From contig CAKVCL010000009.1 of assembly GCA_934725855.1 (NCBI GenBank), positions 1 to 64,000 of the forward strand: a stretch of DNA of 64,000 nucleotides, written 5' to 3'. Below are positions 51,458 through 60,553 of the stretch, one piece after another (position 1 is the stretch's first letter; every line of letters begins with the position of its first letter). The notes below the pieces were generated by a model, which had not been told where the DNA came from, ran no database searches, and saw nothing but the letters and a program-made list of their open reading frames with translations. A program made the position numbers and the translations under genes. Source of the stretch: an uncultured Cellulosilyticum sp. (GTDB lineage: Bacteria > Bacillota > Clostridia > Lachnospirales > Cellulosilyticaceae).

Positions 51458-52364
51458 CTCCCATAATATTCATATAATATTCTTCTAAATTACCTTTTAC
51501 TTCTTGCAATCCTGTGACATAAGCACCACCTAGCACTAGTGCCTCATTAATTTCTGCTGGTCTATCTAGATATTCAAATAATTTAATGCCCTTATCTTGA
51601 ATCACTTCAAAATTTCTTGTATTAAATTTCTGTTCTAGAATAGTTGCCGCTATAAGTGGTTCTTTCACACGAATGAGTAAATGATGTTTGCAGCTTTCAG
51701 CCACTTCACCAGCACTTATCTCTTGCACCAAATGACCATTTTTAATAAATCCATAAACAGTCGCAAGCTGTGATAATTCACTGAGAATATGGGTAGAAAT
51801 AATGACTGTAATCTCTTTTTCTTTTGCTAATTTCTTTATGGTTTCCCTAAAATGAATAATGCCTTGTGGATCTAGTCCATTCGTTGGCTCATCCAATATT
51901 AGAATATCCGGTTCACCTAGCAAAGCATAAGCAAATCCTAAACGTTGTTTCATTCCTAATGAAAATTGCTTAAAAGTTTTTTTCCCTGCATTCTCTAGTC
52001 CTACATATTTTAGTAACTCATCTACTTTTTGCTTATTGGGGATTCCTTTTTGCTTACGATAATATTCTAAATTATCTCTTGCTGATAAATAAGGAAAGAA
52101 TGCAGGTGTTTCCAAAATATTACCTATTCGTTCCCCAACGCCTACTACTGTATCACTAAATTCTTGTCCTAAGATTGTCATTTTTCCTTCTGTAGGTCTA
52201 ATAATACCACACAAAAGCTTCATAATCGTTGTTTTACCGGCGCCATTCTTTCCAACCAGTCCGTAGATCTCACCTTTCTTCACATGCATATCTACATTTT
52301 CTATTCCTATGTTTTTACCAAATTTCTTAGTTAAGCCTTGCGTTTCAATTATATACTCAGCCAT
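51441..52364 (-). CDS. ABC transporter ATPase, BcrA/lantibiotic-immunity type
   Basis: About 307 residues. Walker A GLVGKNGAGKTTIMKLLCG, signature FSLGMKQRLGFAYALLG, Walker B ILILDEPTNGLDPQG and switch histidine in STHILSEL are all present. The ~80-residue C-terminal extension fits the DrrA/BcrA group. I start at the ATG at 52364 with GGAGGA 6 bases ahead; the frame extends further but without a site. It works with the adjacent permease, probably to expel or block peptide antibiotics such as bacitracin. Confidence 0.93.
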   Translation of the reverse strand: MAEYIIETQGLTKKFGKNIGIENVDMHVKKGEIYGLVGKNGAGKTTIMKLLCGIIRPTEGKMTILGQEFSDTVVGVGERIGNILETPAFFPYLSARDNLEYYRKQKGIPNKQKVDELLKYVGLENAGKKTFKQFSLGMKQRLGFAYALLGEPDILILDEPTNGLDPQGIIHFRETIKKLAKEKEITVIISTHILSELSQLATVYGFIKNGHLVQEISAGEVAESCKHHLLIRVKEPLIAATILEQKFNTRNFEVIQDKGIKLFEYLDRPAEINEALVLGGAYVTGLQEVKGNLEEYYMNIMGDEKNA

Positions 52365-52461
52365 TTGTCTTCCTCCACTTTTCTTATTTCTTCTTATGTA
52401 GGTAAGTATATAATCCAAACTATAATATCCCCTAAAGTAAATCTTAAAAAAGTCTTAAGTT

Positions 52462-53151
52462 CTATTCGCTCAGTTTAAAGCCTATCCCCCACACAGTATC
52501 AATATAATCTTGCGTACTATCTATTTTTCCAAGCTTGCTTCTTATATTGCTGATATGAACATTTATCGTATTATCATCGCCCATATAAACTTCTTCCCAA
52601 ACACTTTCAAACAAATTGGCTCTTGTAAATACTTTTTTAGGCTGCAGCATCAGTGTTTTTAATATCTTAAATTCTCTAGCTGTTAACTCCACTTCTTTTC
52701 CCTTAACATAAGCTTTGAATGTATCTAAGTCTAGCTTCAAATTCTTATATTCAAGAATACTTTTCTTTTCTTCTGAATGTGAAAACACTTGATATCTACG
52801 AAGCTGTGCTTCTACTCTAGCAATTACCTCTTCATTATTAAATGGTTTTGCGATAAAATCATCTGCACCACTTTTTAAGACTTCAATCCTTGTATCCATT
52901 CCAATCTTAGCTGAAACCACAATAATTGGCATCACTTTTAGTTTACGTACTTCTTTTATTAACTCTTCTCCTGTCATTCCTGGAAGCATTAAATCCATCA
53001 TGATTAAATCAAATGGCTCCATCTCAAGGCGAAGCTTTCCTTCCGTTCCTGAATAAGCACTTTTGACTTCATAACCAGCTTCTATCAGTAATTCACATAA
53101 TAATTGATTGATAGATGAGTCATCTTCTATAACTAAAATATTTGCTTTCAC
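52462..53151 (-). CDS. OmpR-family response regulator
   Basis: About 229 residues. The receiver domain has IEDDSS (acidic pocket), phospho-Asp in LIMMDLMLPGMTGEE and VVSAK (K at the end of strand 5). The C-terminal winged-helix domain contains LTAREFKILKTLMLQPKKVF, TRANLFESVWEEVYMGDDNT and VHISNIRSKLGK. The GTG at 53151 is preceded by AGGAGAAGAG; a TTG nine codons upstream lacks a site. It is first in the regulator-ABC-kinase set, which it probably activates. Confidence 0.93.
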   Translation of the reverse strand: MKANILVIEDDSSINQLLCELLIEAGYEVKSAYSGTEGKLRLEMEPFDLIMMDLMLPGMTGEELIKEVRKLKVMPIIVVSAKIGMDTRIEVLKSGADDFIAKPFNNEEVIARVEAQLRRYQVFSHSEEKKSILEYKNLKLDLDTFKAYVKGKEVELTAREFKILKTLMLQPKKVFTRANLFESVWEEVYMGDDNTINVHISNIRSKLGKIDSTQDYIDTVWGIGFKLSE

Positions 53152-53246
53152 TTGTTTCTCTTCTCCTATCTCTATCAACTTTTTATAAAGCTTTATTATA
53201 TTCTATTATTTTTGCTTTTCACACTAACTGTGCTTACAAACAAATA

Positions 53247-53290
53247 AAAATAGGTGTTATGCTTCTATAAACATTATACACCTATTTTAA
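53247..53290 (-). terminator. Terminator after the GntR gene
   Basis: AAATAGGTGT and ACACCTATTT pair, with ATAATG...CAT extending the stem across a 10-base loop, followed on the minus strand by TTTTTATTTG. Confidence 0.75.
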
Positions 53291-53346
53291 ACTTTATTTT
53301 CTTCTTTTATTAGCTTCATGACATATGATCAGTTCTAATTTTATTT

Positions 53347-54033
53347 TTACTTATCAGCCCCCTTTATATAATTAGGATATTTTTCGCATATATCTTTTTC
53401 ATCAACTACATAACTTGAAATATGCTTTTGAATAATTTGCTTAGCAAGTTCAGGGTTTCTTTCCTTAATGGCACTAACTATTGCTCTATGCTCTTCTACC
53501 CTTCTTGCATATCTGGAAGATCTCAAACTTAACGAACGTACTCTATCAAAATGTATACTCATACTTCTAACCATTTCATAACATTGCTTCTTATTACATA
53601 TTTGAAAAAGCTTCATATGAAATTCATTATCTAGCTCTAATAGCTTAAATGAATCTGTATTATCTAGGTAAAATTCTTGCAACATTAAATTTTCTTCCAA
53701 GGTTACAAAATCTTTATCAGTTGCTTTTTCACAAGCAAGTTCAACAATAGCTTTCTCCATTACAACACGAGCAAAATACGCTTCTTCAACTAAATCATAA
53801 TCAATTAGTGCAATCATACTTCCCCTTTGAGGAAAGATTTCTACTATTTGAGATTTAGAAAGTTCAATAAGTGCTTCTCTAATAGGGGTACGTGATAGCC
53901 CGAGTTCTGTTGCAATCTCTTTTTCACTAACCATACTTCCTGGTTCTAGTTCAATTCTTATAATATTATCTTTTAAGATTCTTAGTGCATAATCTCTAGC
54001 CATTTCTTTATCTAAACGCTCTGTAACGTGCAT
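53347..54033 (-). CDS. GntR-family regulator, FadR/FCD type
   Basis: About 228 residues. Winged HTH: GSMVSEKEIATELGLSRTPI, then REALIELSKSQIVEIFPQRG. The FCD ligand-binding helical domain (about 85-215) contains ELDNEFHMKLFQICNK with metal-binding residues and VEEHRAIVSAIKERNPELA (EHRxI). CAGGAGG precedes the ATG at 54033. It closes the uronate operon, behind a terminator, and probably represses the palindrome at 59056-59091. Confidence 0.9.
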   Translation of the reverse strand: MHVTERLDKEMARDYALRILKDNIIRIELEPGSMVSEKEIATELGLSRTPIREALIELSKSQIVEIFPQRGSMIALIDYDLVEEAYFARVVMEKAIVELACEKATDKDFVTLEENLMLQEFYLDNTDSFKLLELDNEFHMKLFQICNKKQCYEMVRSMSIHFDRVRSLSLRSSRYARRVEEHRAIVSAIKERNPELAKQIIQKHISSYVVDEKDICEKYPNYIKGADK

Positions 54034-54141
54034 GACTACCTCCTGACTGATTCTAATTAATATCATCCACTATATATTATATCAATCTCAGACGCACAAT
54101 TAAATATTACAAATCATCAAAAGACCTAAAAAATTTAGTAA

Positions 54142-54181
54142 AAAAAGAGCCGTTACACGCTCTTACGTAACAGCTCTTTTT
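54142..54181 (-). terminator. Terminator after the solute-binding protein gene
   Basis: AAAGAGC, one mismatch, GTTACG pairs with the matching arm CGTGTAACGGCTCTTT on the minus strand, followed by TTTTTT. GntR transcription must read through or start from its own promoter. Confidence 0.85.
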
Positions 54182-54199
54182 ACTATGCTATAAACAATT

Positions 54200-55891
54200 T
54201 TAGTAACCTAATTTTGATTTATTTTTTTCAAAAATTTCATTTACTTGATCAACGTATCTTGCAGAACCTAAAGATTCACATTCAGAAACATATGCATCCC
54301 AATCTGCGTCAACACTTGCTTGACCAGTAATGAATTTTTGTGTCCAAGCTTTTACACAGTCCATAAGTGGTGTAGAGATTAAGTTTAATTCTTCATTTTC
54401 ATCTTCATTTGAAAGATATGGAGGAATCAATGGACGAACATCCCTTTGCTCTTCAACTCTTATATTGAAATCCTTTTGACCTTCTGTGTATTTAGATGTT
54501 CTAATCCATGTAGAACCACCATAAGCAAATACTCCACCAGCAAAACCAAAGTCAGCATTTAATTTTTTAGGTGCATCTGGGTTAATACCATTATAAGTAA
54601 TGTCAGAATTTAAGACTACATTTTCACCATCAAGTGTGTAAGTTTCACCTTCAACACCCCATTGAGTTAACATGTGACCTTCTTCTGAATACCATAACCA
54701 GTCAACGAAACGAAGCATTTTAATGAAGTCTTTTTCACCTAATTCATCAAGTGCTTTTTGAGCAATCATAATACCATTTTCAAGTCTTGAGTTTTCAGCT
54801 TGTAACATACCAGCTGGCCCACCTGGAGGTGTAACCATATATAACTCAGCCCCATCTACTTGCATTTGGGTAGCATAGTCAGCTAAATTTTGGTAGTTAC
54901 CATGCATAACGTAAGTTTCTCCTGTAAAGAATTTAGCTTTTGCACTATCATCCTCTTGTGAGAATGATTCTGGATCATAAATACCATCATTAATTAATTT
55001 ATTGAAGTAGCTTACAAATTGTTTGTAGCCATCTGTTGTTTCTGAGAAATAGTATTTTGTTTCATCAGGATTAAATTCAAGACCATTAGCAAGATCCCAG
55101 CCTGCTCTTACATCATATTCCATGCCTGCAAGTTTAAGAGTTCCTTCAGCTTTACTTGGGTCAGACCATACATATTTAGCACCTGTAAAATCTTTTACTT
55201 TCTTTAATGCTTCTGCCCAATCATCATATGTCCAAGTTTTTTCTAGTTCTTTAACATCAACACCAGCAGCATCAAATACATCTTTTCTGATAATGTATGA
55301 ATAACCTGCATCAGCTGATTCCCAAAGGCCTGGTAATACATAGTATTTACCATCAGCTTGAAGTTTCATTTTAATATCGTCTACCATGTTCCAGTCTTGC
55401 ATACATTTTTGGTAGTTAGGCATATATTGTACCCAATCACTAATTGCCACAACTTGACCACCATTTACATATTTGCTTTCATCATATGTTTTTGGAATAA
55501 TGTATGGTGAATCACCTGAGTTTACAAGTACAGATTTTTTGTCTTCATAATCTGTTCTAGCAATAAGATTTAAGTCGAAAGTTACATTTGTTTTTTCTTG
55601 AATTGCTGACCAAAGTCTCCAGTCATCTTTATATGGATAGTTTTCATGATCAGAGAACATCATAGAATATGTAACAGGTTCATCTGAATGGAATGTCACA
55701 CCTGCTCCATATGTATAACCTTCTGCTTCATCTTCTACAACATCTGTTTTTACCATTTCTTCTACAGAACTAGCTTCACTTTTATCAGCATCATTTGCTT
55801 TTGCTGTATCATTTGAAGAACTTCCGCATGCAGCTAAAGACATTGATGTTAACCCTGCAAGCAATAAACATAAAGCTTTATTTTTTTTCAT
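54200..55891 (-). CDS. Extracellular solute-binding lipoprotein (LplA-like)
   Basis: A 563-residue family 1 binding protein. The signal peptide ends in a lipobox (LTSMSLAAC, lipid on C22) and is followed by a serine/aspartate-rich linker. The mature part has VTYSMMFSDHENYPYKDDWR, the sugar-binding lobe, and a long C-terminal section like Bacillus LplA. Cytosolic neighbours indicate that the substrate is uronate-containing oligosaccharides. The downstream order is permeases then binding protein, reversed from the common order. Confidence 0.9.
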   Translation of the reverse strand: MKKNKALCLLLAGLTSMSLAACGSSSNDTAKANDADKSEASSVEEMVKTDVVEDEAEGYTYGAGVTFHSDEPVTYSMMFSDHENYPYKDDWRLWSAIQEKTNVTFDLNLIARTDYEDKKSVLVNSGDSPYIIPKTYDESKYVNGGQVVAISDWVQYMPNYQKCMQDWNMVDDIKMKLQADGKYYVLPGLWESADAGYSYIIRKDVFDAAGVDVKELEKTWTYDDWAEALKKVKDFTGAKYVWSDPSKAEGTLKLAGMEYDVRAGWDLANGLEFNPDETKYYFSETTDGYKQFVSYFNKLINDGIYDPESFSQEDDSAKAKFFTGETYVMHGNYQNLADYATQMQVDGAELYMVTPPGGPAGMLQAENSRLENGIMIAQKALDELGEKDFIKMLRFVDWLWYSEEGHMLTQWGVEGETYTLDGENVVLNSDITYNGINPDAPKKLNADFGFAGGVFAYGGSTWIRTSKYTEGQKDFNIRVEEQRDVRPLIPPYLSNEDENEELNLISTPLMDCVKAWTQKFITGQASVDADWDAYVSECESLGSARYVDQVNEIFEKNKSKLGY

Positions 55892-55984
55892 GTTTTCTTC
55901 CTCCCATACTGGATATATATATTGTTCAATGCTAGATTTTGCATTGTTACAATTTCATAAATACTACGCCCTTAAAAATATTTC

Positions 55985-56884
55985 TTAACCCTTAACTGAA
56001 CCAATCATCATACCTTTTACAAAGTATTTTTGTACAAATGGATAAATACAGATAATTGGTGCTGCTGTTAATACCATACAACAAGATTTAACGTTAGCAG
56101 CGATTTGAGTCGCTTCATCAGCACCAGCTCCTAATTCACTAGTACCTGTAGCACCCATAATAATTTGTCTTAAATATAATGCAACTGGCCATTTTTCTTT
56201 TGAGTCTAAGTATAAGAATGGTCCAAACCAGTTGTTCCAAATACCAACTATGTAGAATAAGAACATCGTTGCCAGTATTGGCTTTGATAATGGAATAATG
56301 ATTTTTAAGAAAATGCCATAAGTACTCATGCCATCTACTGCAGCTGCTTCTTCCAATTCTTCTGGTAAACTTGCAAAGAAAGATTTCATAAGAAGTACAT
56401 TATAAGCACTAATACAACCTGGAATGATAATTGCCCACATCGTATCTCTCATATGTAATGCTTGAGCAATCAAAATATAGTTTGGAATCATCCCACCTGC
56501 GAAAAACATTGTAAATACAACAAATGGTGTGAAAAATTTGTTTAATACTAATCTTTTCTTTGACAAAGGATAAGCAAGCATTGCTGAACCTACCAAAGAA
56601 ATAAGTGTTCCTACTAATGAATATAAAATAGTATTCCCATAATAGGCAAAGAAATCTGGTTTACTTAAAATAACCTTATAGGTCTTAGTGGAAAAATCAA
56701 CTGGGAAAAAGCTAACTTTTCCTGCATAAATAGCTGCTTCTGAACTAAATGATTGTGCAACTAAATAAACAAATGGATATAAAGTAACAAATACAACAAA
56801 GGTCATAATAAGAAAGTTGACTACTTTAAATACTTTATATGCTGTTGAAACTTGAATCTTACTTGGCGCACTATCTTCCTTCAT
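55985..56884 (-). CDS. Carbohydrate ABC permease, LplC/YtcP-like
   Basis: A 299-residue inner-membrane permease of six helices. The coupling loop EAAAVDGMSTYGIFLKIIIP (EAA motif) contacts the ATPase, and the C-terminal FVQKYFVKGMMIGSVKG is the YtcP/LplC signature. No ATPase gene lies in the operon, so a shared multi-sugar ATPase elsewhere is expected. It follows the other permease by 12 bases. Confidence 0.93.
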   Translation of the reverse strand: MKEDSAPSKIQVSTAYKVFKVVNFLIMTFVVFVTLYPFVYLVAQSFSSEAAIYAGKVSFFPVDFSTKTYKVILSKPDFFAYYGNTILYSLVGTLISLVGSAMLAYPLSKKRLVLNKFFTPFVVFTMFFAGGMIPNYILIAQALHMRDTMWAIIIPGCISAYNVLLMKSFFASLPEELEEAAAVDGMSTYGIFLKIIIPLSKPILATMFLFYIVGIWNNWFGPFLYLDSKEKWPVALYLRQIIMGATGTSELGAGADEATQIAANVKSCCMVLTAAPIICIYPFVQKYFVKGMMIGSVKG

Positions 56885-56896
56885 GTTATTACCTCC

Positions 56897-57850
56897 TTAC
56901 CATAAACTTGTTTCTGTTAATTTTCTTGAAATAAGGTTGGCACTTAATACTAAGATTAAACCGATTATACCTTCGAATAAACCTACTGCTGTTGCAAAAC
57001 TGAAGTTTCCTCCTGTAATACCCATTCTATACACATAGGTTGAGATAACATCAGCTGTTTCATAAGTTGATGGTAAGTACAATAACATAATCTTTTCAAA
57101 GTTGGACCCCATAATACCACCGATATCAAGAATTAGTAAAGTAATGATCGTTGGCATAATTCCTGGTATTGTAACATGAATGACTTGTTGCAAATGGTTT
57201 GCTCCATCAATCTTAGCTGCTTCATATAATTCTGTATTAATATTTGTCATCGCTGCTAAGTAAAGAATTGTTCCCCATCCTAATGCTTGCCAGACACCTG
57301 ATGCAATATAAATCGTTGGGAACCATTTTGCTTCTTGAATAAATGAAATTCTTTCAAAACCAAGTGCAGCAATTAAATTGTTAATTGGTCCACTTAATGA
57401 AACAACTTCTTTAACCATACCTGCAATAATAACCATGGAAATAAAGTGAGGTAAATAAGAAACAGTTTGCACAAATTTCTTAGCTTTTGTATTAACAATT
57501 TCATTAAGTAATAATGCAAAAATTAATGTCGCTGGAAATCTAACAGCTAAATATGAAAGACTTAATGTTAATGTATTTCTAAATGCTCTCCAAAAACTTG
57601 CATCTTTAAAGAATTGTCTAAAATATTTAAGTCCTACCCATTTTTGGCCAAATATATTAGATCCACCTGTATACTTTCTAAATGCAATAATATTCCCAAA
57701 CATTGGAACGTACTTAAAGATAATAAAATAGATAATTGGAATAACAAGTAATGAATACATCATCCATTCTTTTTTTATATGCCTAATTAAATATCCTTTT
57801 TCTTTAACTGGTTTCATTTTAGGTGAATTTACTGCTTGTGCTTTTGCCAT
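56897..57850 (-). CDS. Carbohydrate ABC permease, LplB-like
   Basis: A 317-residue permease. KEWMMYSLLVIPIIYFIIFK is the first helix, YVPMFGNIIAFRKY is typical of LplB-type proteins, and the coupling loop reads EAAKIDGANHLQQVIHVTIP. It pairs with the downstream LplC-like permease and lipoprotein to import oligosaccharides. A 44-base gap separates it from uxuA. Confidence 0.93.
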   Translation of the reverse strand: MAKAQAVNSPKMKPVKEKGYLIRHIKKEWMMYSLLVIPIIYFIIFKYVPMFGNIIAFRKYTGGSNIFGQKWVGLKYFRQFFKDASFWRAFRNTLTLSLSYLAVRFPATLIFALLLNEIVNTKAKKFVQTVSYLPHFISMVIIAGMVKEVVSLSGPINNLIAALGFERISFIQEAKWFPTIYIASGVWQALGWGTILYLAAMTNINTELYEAAKIDGANHLQQVIHVTIPGIMPTIITLLILDIGGIMGSNFEKIMLLYLPSTYETADVISTYVYRMGITGGNFSFATAVGLFEGIIGLILVLSANLISRKLTETSLW

Positions 57851-57894
57851 TTAATCACCACTTTCTTTATTAATGATTCTATCTAAAATATTAT

Positions 57895-58968
57895 TTATTT
57901 TGACAGCTTATCAATCGCTTCCCATAAACCAAGAATATAGTTTGAACCGATTGCCCTATCGTATAATCCATACCCTGGTCTAGCTTTTTCTCCCCAAATC
58001 ATTCTTCCATGATCTGGTCTAATGTAACCATCAAATCCTGCATCATATAATGCTTTAACAATTGCAAACATATCTAAATCGCCACAACTACTTAAATGTG
58101 CACTTTCCGTAAAGTCTTTATCATTTGTATGCTTAATGTTTCTTAAATGAACAAATGGTACCCTACCCTTACTTACAAATTCTTTAACCATCTCTGGAAT
58201 ATTATTTTCTGTATTAGATCCTAAACTTCCTGTACATAAGGTTAATCCATTACATTTACTTGTATTTAAATCAAGAAATCTTCTAATGTTATTAGTGTTT
58301 GTAATGACTTTTGGTAATCCAAAAATTGGCCATGATGGGTCATCAGGATGAATGCCAAATTTCATATCATATTGCTCAGCAAAAGGCATGATTGCATCTA
58401 AGAAGTATTTCATATTTTTCCAGTAATCTGCTTCTGTAACATTTTGATAGAATTCAATATCATCCGCCATAGCCTCTAGCCTATCTGGTTCCCATCCTGG
58501 AAGTACAAATCCTTTTGCATTTCCAACCATAGACTGCGCTAAACTTAATGGATTCATCTTTAAAACTTTTTCATGCTCATAGGCCATTGCGGTACTTCCA
58601 TCTGGAAGTGGAAATTCTAAATTACTACGTGCCCAATCAAGTACTGGCATAAAGTTATAGCAAATACACTTAACGCCTACTTTATGTAAGTTTTTCATGG
58701 TTTCAATATAGTTTTCAATATATTGATCCCTTCCTGGAAGTCCTTTTTTAATATCTTCATGAATATTAACACTTTCGATAACTTCCATTTCTAATCCAGC
58801 TGCATTTATTTCTTCTTTCAGTGCTTTTACATCATCAAAGCTCCAAGTTTCTCCTACCGGAATATTAGGCATACATGCTGCTACACCTGATACACCCGGA
58901 GTTTGTTTGATCTGCTCTAATGTCACACTATCATTCCCGTTAGGAAACCAGCGTAAAATCATTTTCAT
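57895..58968 (-). CDS. uxuA: Mannonate dehydratase
   Basis: A 357-residue TIM-barrel enzyme that converts D-mannonate to 2-keto-3-deoxygluconate in the glucuronate pathway. MILRWFPNGNDSVTLEQIKQ, YNFMPVLDWARSNLEF, FGIHPDDPSWPIFGLPKV (metal ligands in HPDDP) and YIRPDHGRMIWGE near the C-terminus are hallmarks of UxuA. It is first in an operon with transport genes and a GntR regulator. The pathway's uxaC, uxuB and kdgK must lie elsewhere. Confidence 0.95.
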   Translation of the reverse strand: MKMILRWFPNGNDSVTLEQIKQTPGVSGVAACMPNIPVGETWSFDDVKALKEEINAAGLEMEVIESVNIHEDIKKGLPGRDQYIENYIETMKNLHKVGVKCICYNFMPVLDWARSNLEFPLPDGSTAMAYEHEKVLKMNPLSLAQSMVGNAKGFVLPGWEPDRLEAMADDIEFYQNVTEADYWKNMKYFLDAIMPFAEQYDMKFGIHPDDPSWPIFGLPKVITNTNNIRRFLDLNTSKCNGLTLCTGSLGSNTENNIPEMVKEFVSKGRVPFVHLRNIKHTNDKDFTESAHLSSCGDLDMFAIVKALYDAGFDGYIRPDHGRMIWGEKARPGYGLYDRAIGSNYILGLWEAIDKLSK

Positions 58969-59055
58969 AGCTACTTTTCCTCCCTAAACAAAAGACTATT
59001 TTTCCAACACTCCATAGTCTATTTACACTATTCTGATTTATTTTTTGTTCATAAT

Positions 59056-59091
59056 CACATTGTACTACTAGTATACTAGTAGTACAATGTG
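59056..59091. promoter_or_regulatory. Perfect 36-bp palindrome with embedded promoter upstream of uxuA
   Basis: CACATTGTACTACTAGTA and its exact reverse complement abut without a spacer. The palindrome contains TTGTAC and TACAAT 17 bases apart, a sigma-A-like -35 and -10, and being symmetrical it reads the same in both directions. It fits an operator for the GntR regulator that closes the operon; repression would block the promoter. Confidence 0.8.
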
Positions 59092-59223
59092 TATTTTATA
59101 CAATATTATCAGTATTAAATAGTCTACTTTTAATAATAAATAAACAAATTTCTAAATAGTTCAACGCACTGTTATAGATAAAAAAAGGAAGACTGCTGTC
59201 CTATAGCTCTTTTAAAGGCTGCC

Positions 59224-59406
59224 TTACTCATTCTTTCTCAATAACTTTTGATAGCTTCTATCTACACAAATTGCACCAAATGGTGCTGTAATCAGTATGG
59301 CCAATACAGCTACTGTTAACACTTTTTCGCCGCAAGCAAGTCCCATGGCGAGTGGCAATCCACCAATAGCTGCTTGTACTGTGACTTTAGGGGTGTATGC
59401 TAACAT
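59224..59406 (-). pseudogene. C-terminal remnant of a CPA-type cation/proton antiporter
   Basis: A 60-residue frame. YTPKVTVQAAIGGLPLAMG, VLTVAVLAILITAPFGAICV and the final DRSYQKLL match the last two helices of CPA/NhaP-like antiporters of ~400 residues. The rest of the gene is missing, yet the ATG has a good site (AAAGGAGAATAAAAGT) and the riboswitch leader is whole. An in-frame deletion from just after the start codon explains this. The remnant could be translated as a small membrane peptide. Fluoride riboswitches are known ahead of antiporters of this class. Confidence 0.7.
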
Positions 59407-59464
59407 ACTTTTATTCTCCTTTCATTTTGTAATGTTCCCACATCACTATATGGTATTATAAACC

Positions 59465-59558
59465 ACAAAAAAGCTGATATCCCCTGTAACACTTGTCACA
59501 GGAGTCATCAGCTTTTACGCGGTTTAGGCTTTCGCCTTGGGAGTACTTCATTCCCTTA
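59465..59558 (-). ncRNA. Fluoride riboswitch (crcB RNA) with intrinsic terminator
   Basis: The minus-strand leader reads GGGAATGAAGTACTCCC (first stem, 59555-59539), then a small hairpin GGC-GAAA-GCC, TAAACCGCG, and GCTGATGACTCCTGT. The blocks UAAAC, GC and GCUGAUGACUCCU are those of crcB aptamers (compare the Bacillus cereus and Thermotoga examples). The last block also forms one arm of a terminator (59471-59514, then TTTTTT), so fluoride binding should prevent termination. The optional GAAA hairpin is an insert relative to the minimal form. Confidence 0.85.
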
Positions 59559-59567
59559 TTGATATTA

Positions 59568-59596
59568 AATATAACAGTTCACCAATCCTCTGTCAA
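59568..59596 (-). promoter_or_regulatory. Sigma-A promoter of the fluoride riboswitch
   Basis: TTGACA (59591-59596) and TATATT (59568-59573) with a 17-base spacer, close to ideal. Transcription would start just before the aptamer. It lies directly beyond the stop codon of the AraC gene. Confidence 0.85.
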
Positions 59597-59598
59597 TT

Positions 59599-60528
59599 CT
59601 ATAACTTATCTGCCCTAATTTTTACTGTTCTTCCTTCAATATATCCTCTATAGCCTTGTGGCTCTAATTGAAAGCGGTAACCTTCCTCATCCCACTCATA
59701 AGTTTCGTCCTCTATAGTGTACGTTGACATATATTGCTGCATCTCTAGAATTTCTTCAAAGAAATCTTCATCATTATATGGCTCTGATTGGAAAATCATC
59801 ATAAGCTTTTCGGGTAATTCTATGCATTCAAATCCTTCAGGTATACTACCATTATAATCTATTGGTACTTCTACTCCTTGTACATATACCGAGGTTCCTT
59901 CTTTTTGATACTTAGAGCTAAGCCATATCCCCATGGGCTCATTCAATGCCTCTTTTATACTGCATAATATGCCCCATATATTTTGACACATCTCATTATG
60001 TTCTAATTCATACTCAAAATAATTCGTAGCTAAGTGGCCTCTTTTTAAAATAAGCTTTCTTTTGGGAAATGTCATAATATGCTTAAAATATGCCCCTCTT
60101 ATTTCTCTTTGCTGTTCTAAGCCACCCTCTTGAATCTTCTTCATGGTAATATATTCTTCTCTTATAGGGTTTGGTCTATAAAGTGGGATAGGCGTAGACT
60201 TCTTTTGATAAGCTTTAGGTGAAATACCAAAATTTTTCTTAAAAGCTCTTGTAAAGCCTTCATGTGAATCAAATTGATAATCTAAAGCAACATCCAGTAT
60301 TTTTACATTCTCATCTCTAATTACCATAGCTGCTTTCGATAACTTTAAGGCTCTAATGTACTCAAAGGGTGCTCTTCCTATATACTGTTTAAACAATCTG
60401 GCAGCATGCCAAGGTGAATACCCACAGGTATTTGCTAATTGATGTAATGTAATCTCATCTTCCTCATGTTCTTCAATATAATCTTGCATTTTCTGTACAG
60501 CTTGTATATTTTCCCATTCTTTATCCAA
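59599..60528 (-). CDS. AraC-family regulator with GyrI-like domain
   Basis: A 309-residue regulator. Two HTH motifs at the N-terminus: ITLHQLANTCGYSPWHAARL and VKILDVALDYQFDSHEGFTR, then FKKNFGISPKAYQK. Residues ~135-305 form a GyrI/Rob-like effector-binding domain (IPEGFECIELPEKLMMIFQS). This SoxS/Rob-like design senses small hydrophobic compounds. No adjacent transporter is visible. Confidence 0.9.
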   Translation of the reverse strand: MDKEWENIQAVQKMQDYIEEHEEDEITLHQLANTCGYSPWHAARLFKQYIGRAPFEYIRALKLSKAAMVIRDENVKILDVALDYQFDSHEGFTRAFKKNFGISPKAYQKKSTPIPLYRPNPIREEYITMKKIQEGGLEQQREIRGAYFKHIMTFPKRKLILKRGHLATNYFEYELEHNEMCQNIWGILCSIKEALNEPMGIWLSSKYQKEGTSVYVQGVEVPIDYNGSIPEGFECIELPEKLMMIFQSEPYNDEDFFEEILEMQQYMSTYTIEDETYEWDEEGYRFQLEPQGYRGYIEGRTVKIRADKL

Positions 60529-60553
60529 TCATTTCACCATCTTTTTAACTTAA

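Noticed and set aside
53322..53340. 19-mer matching the terminase relic at 42068-42086 with one mismatch
   Set aside because: It lies just past the GntR stop with no further similarity on either side; a match of this length in AT-rich DNA can arise by chance.
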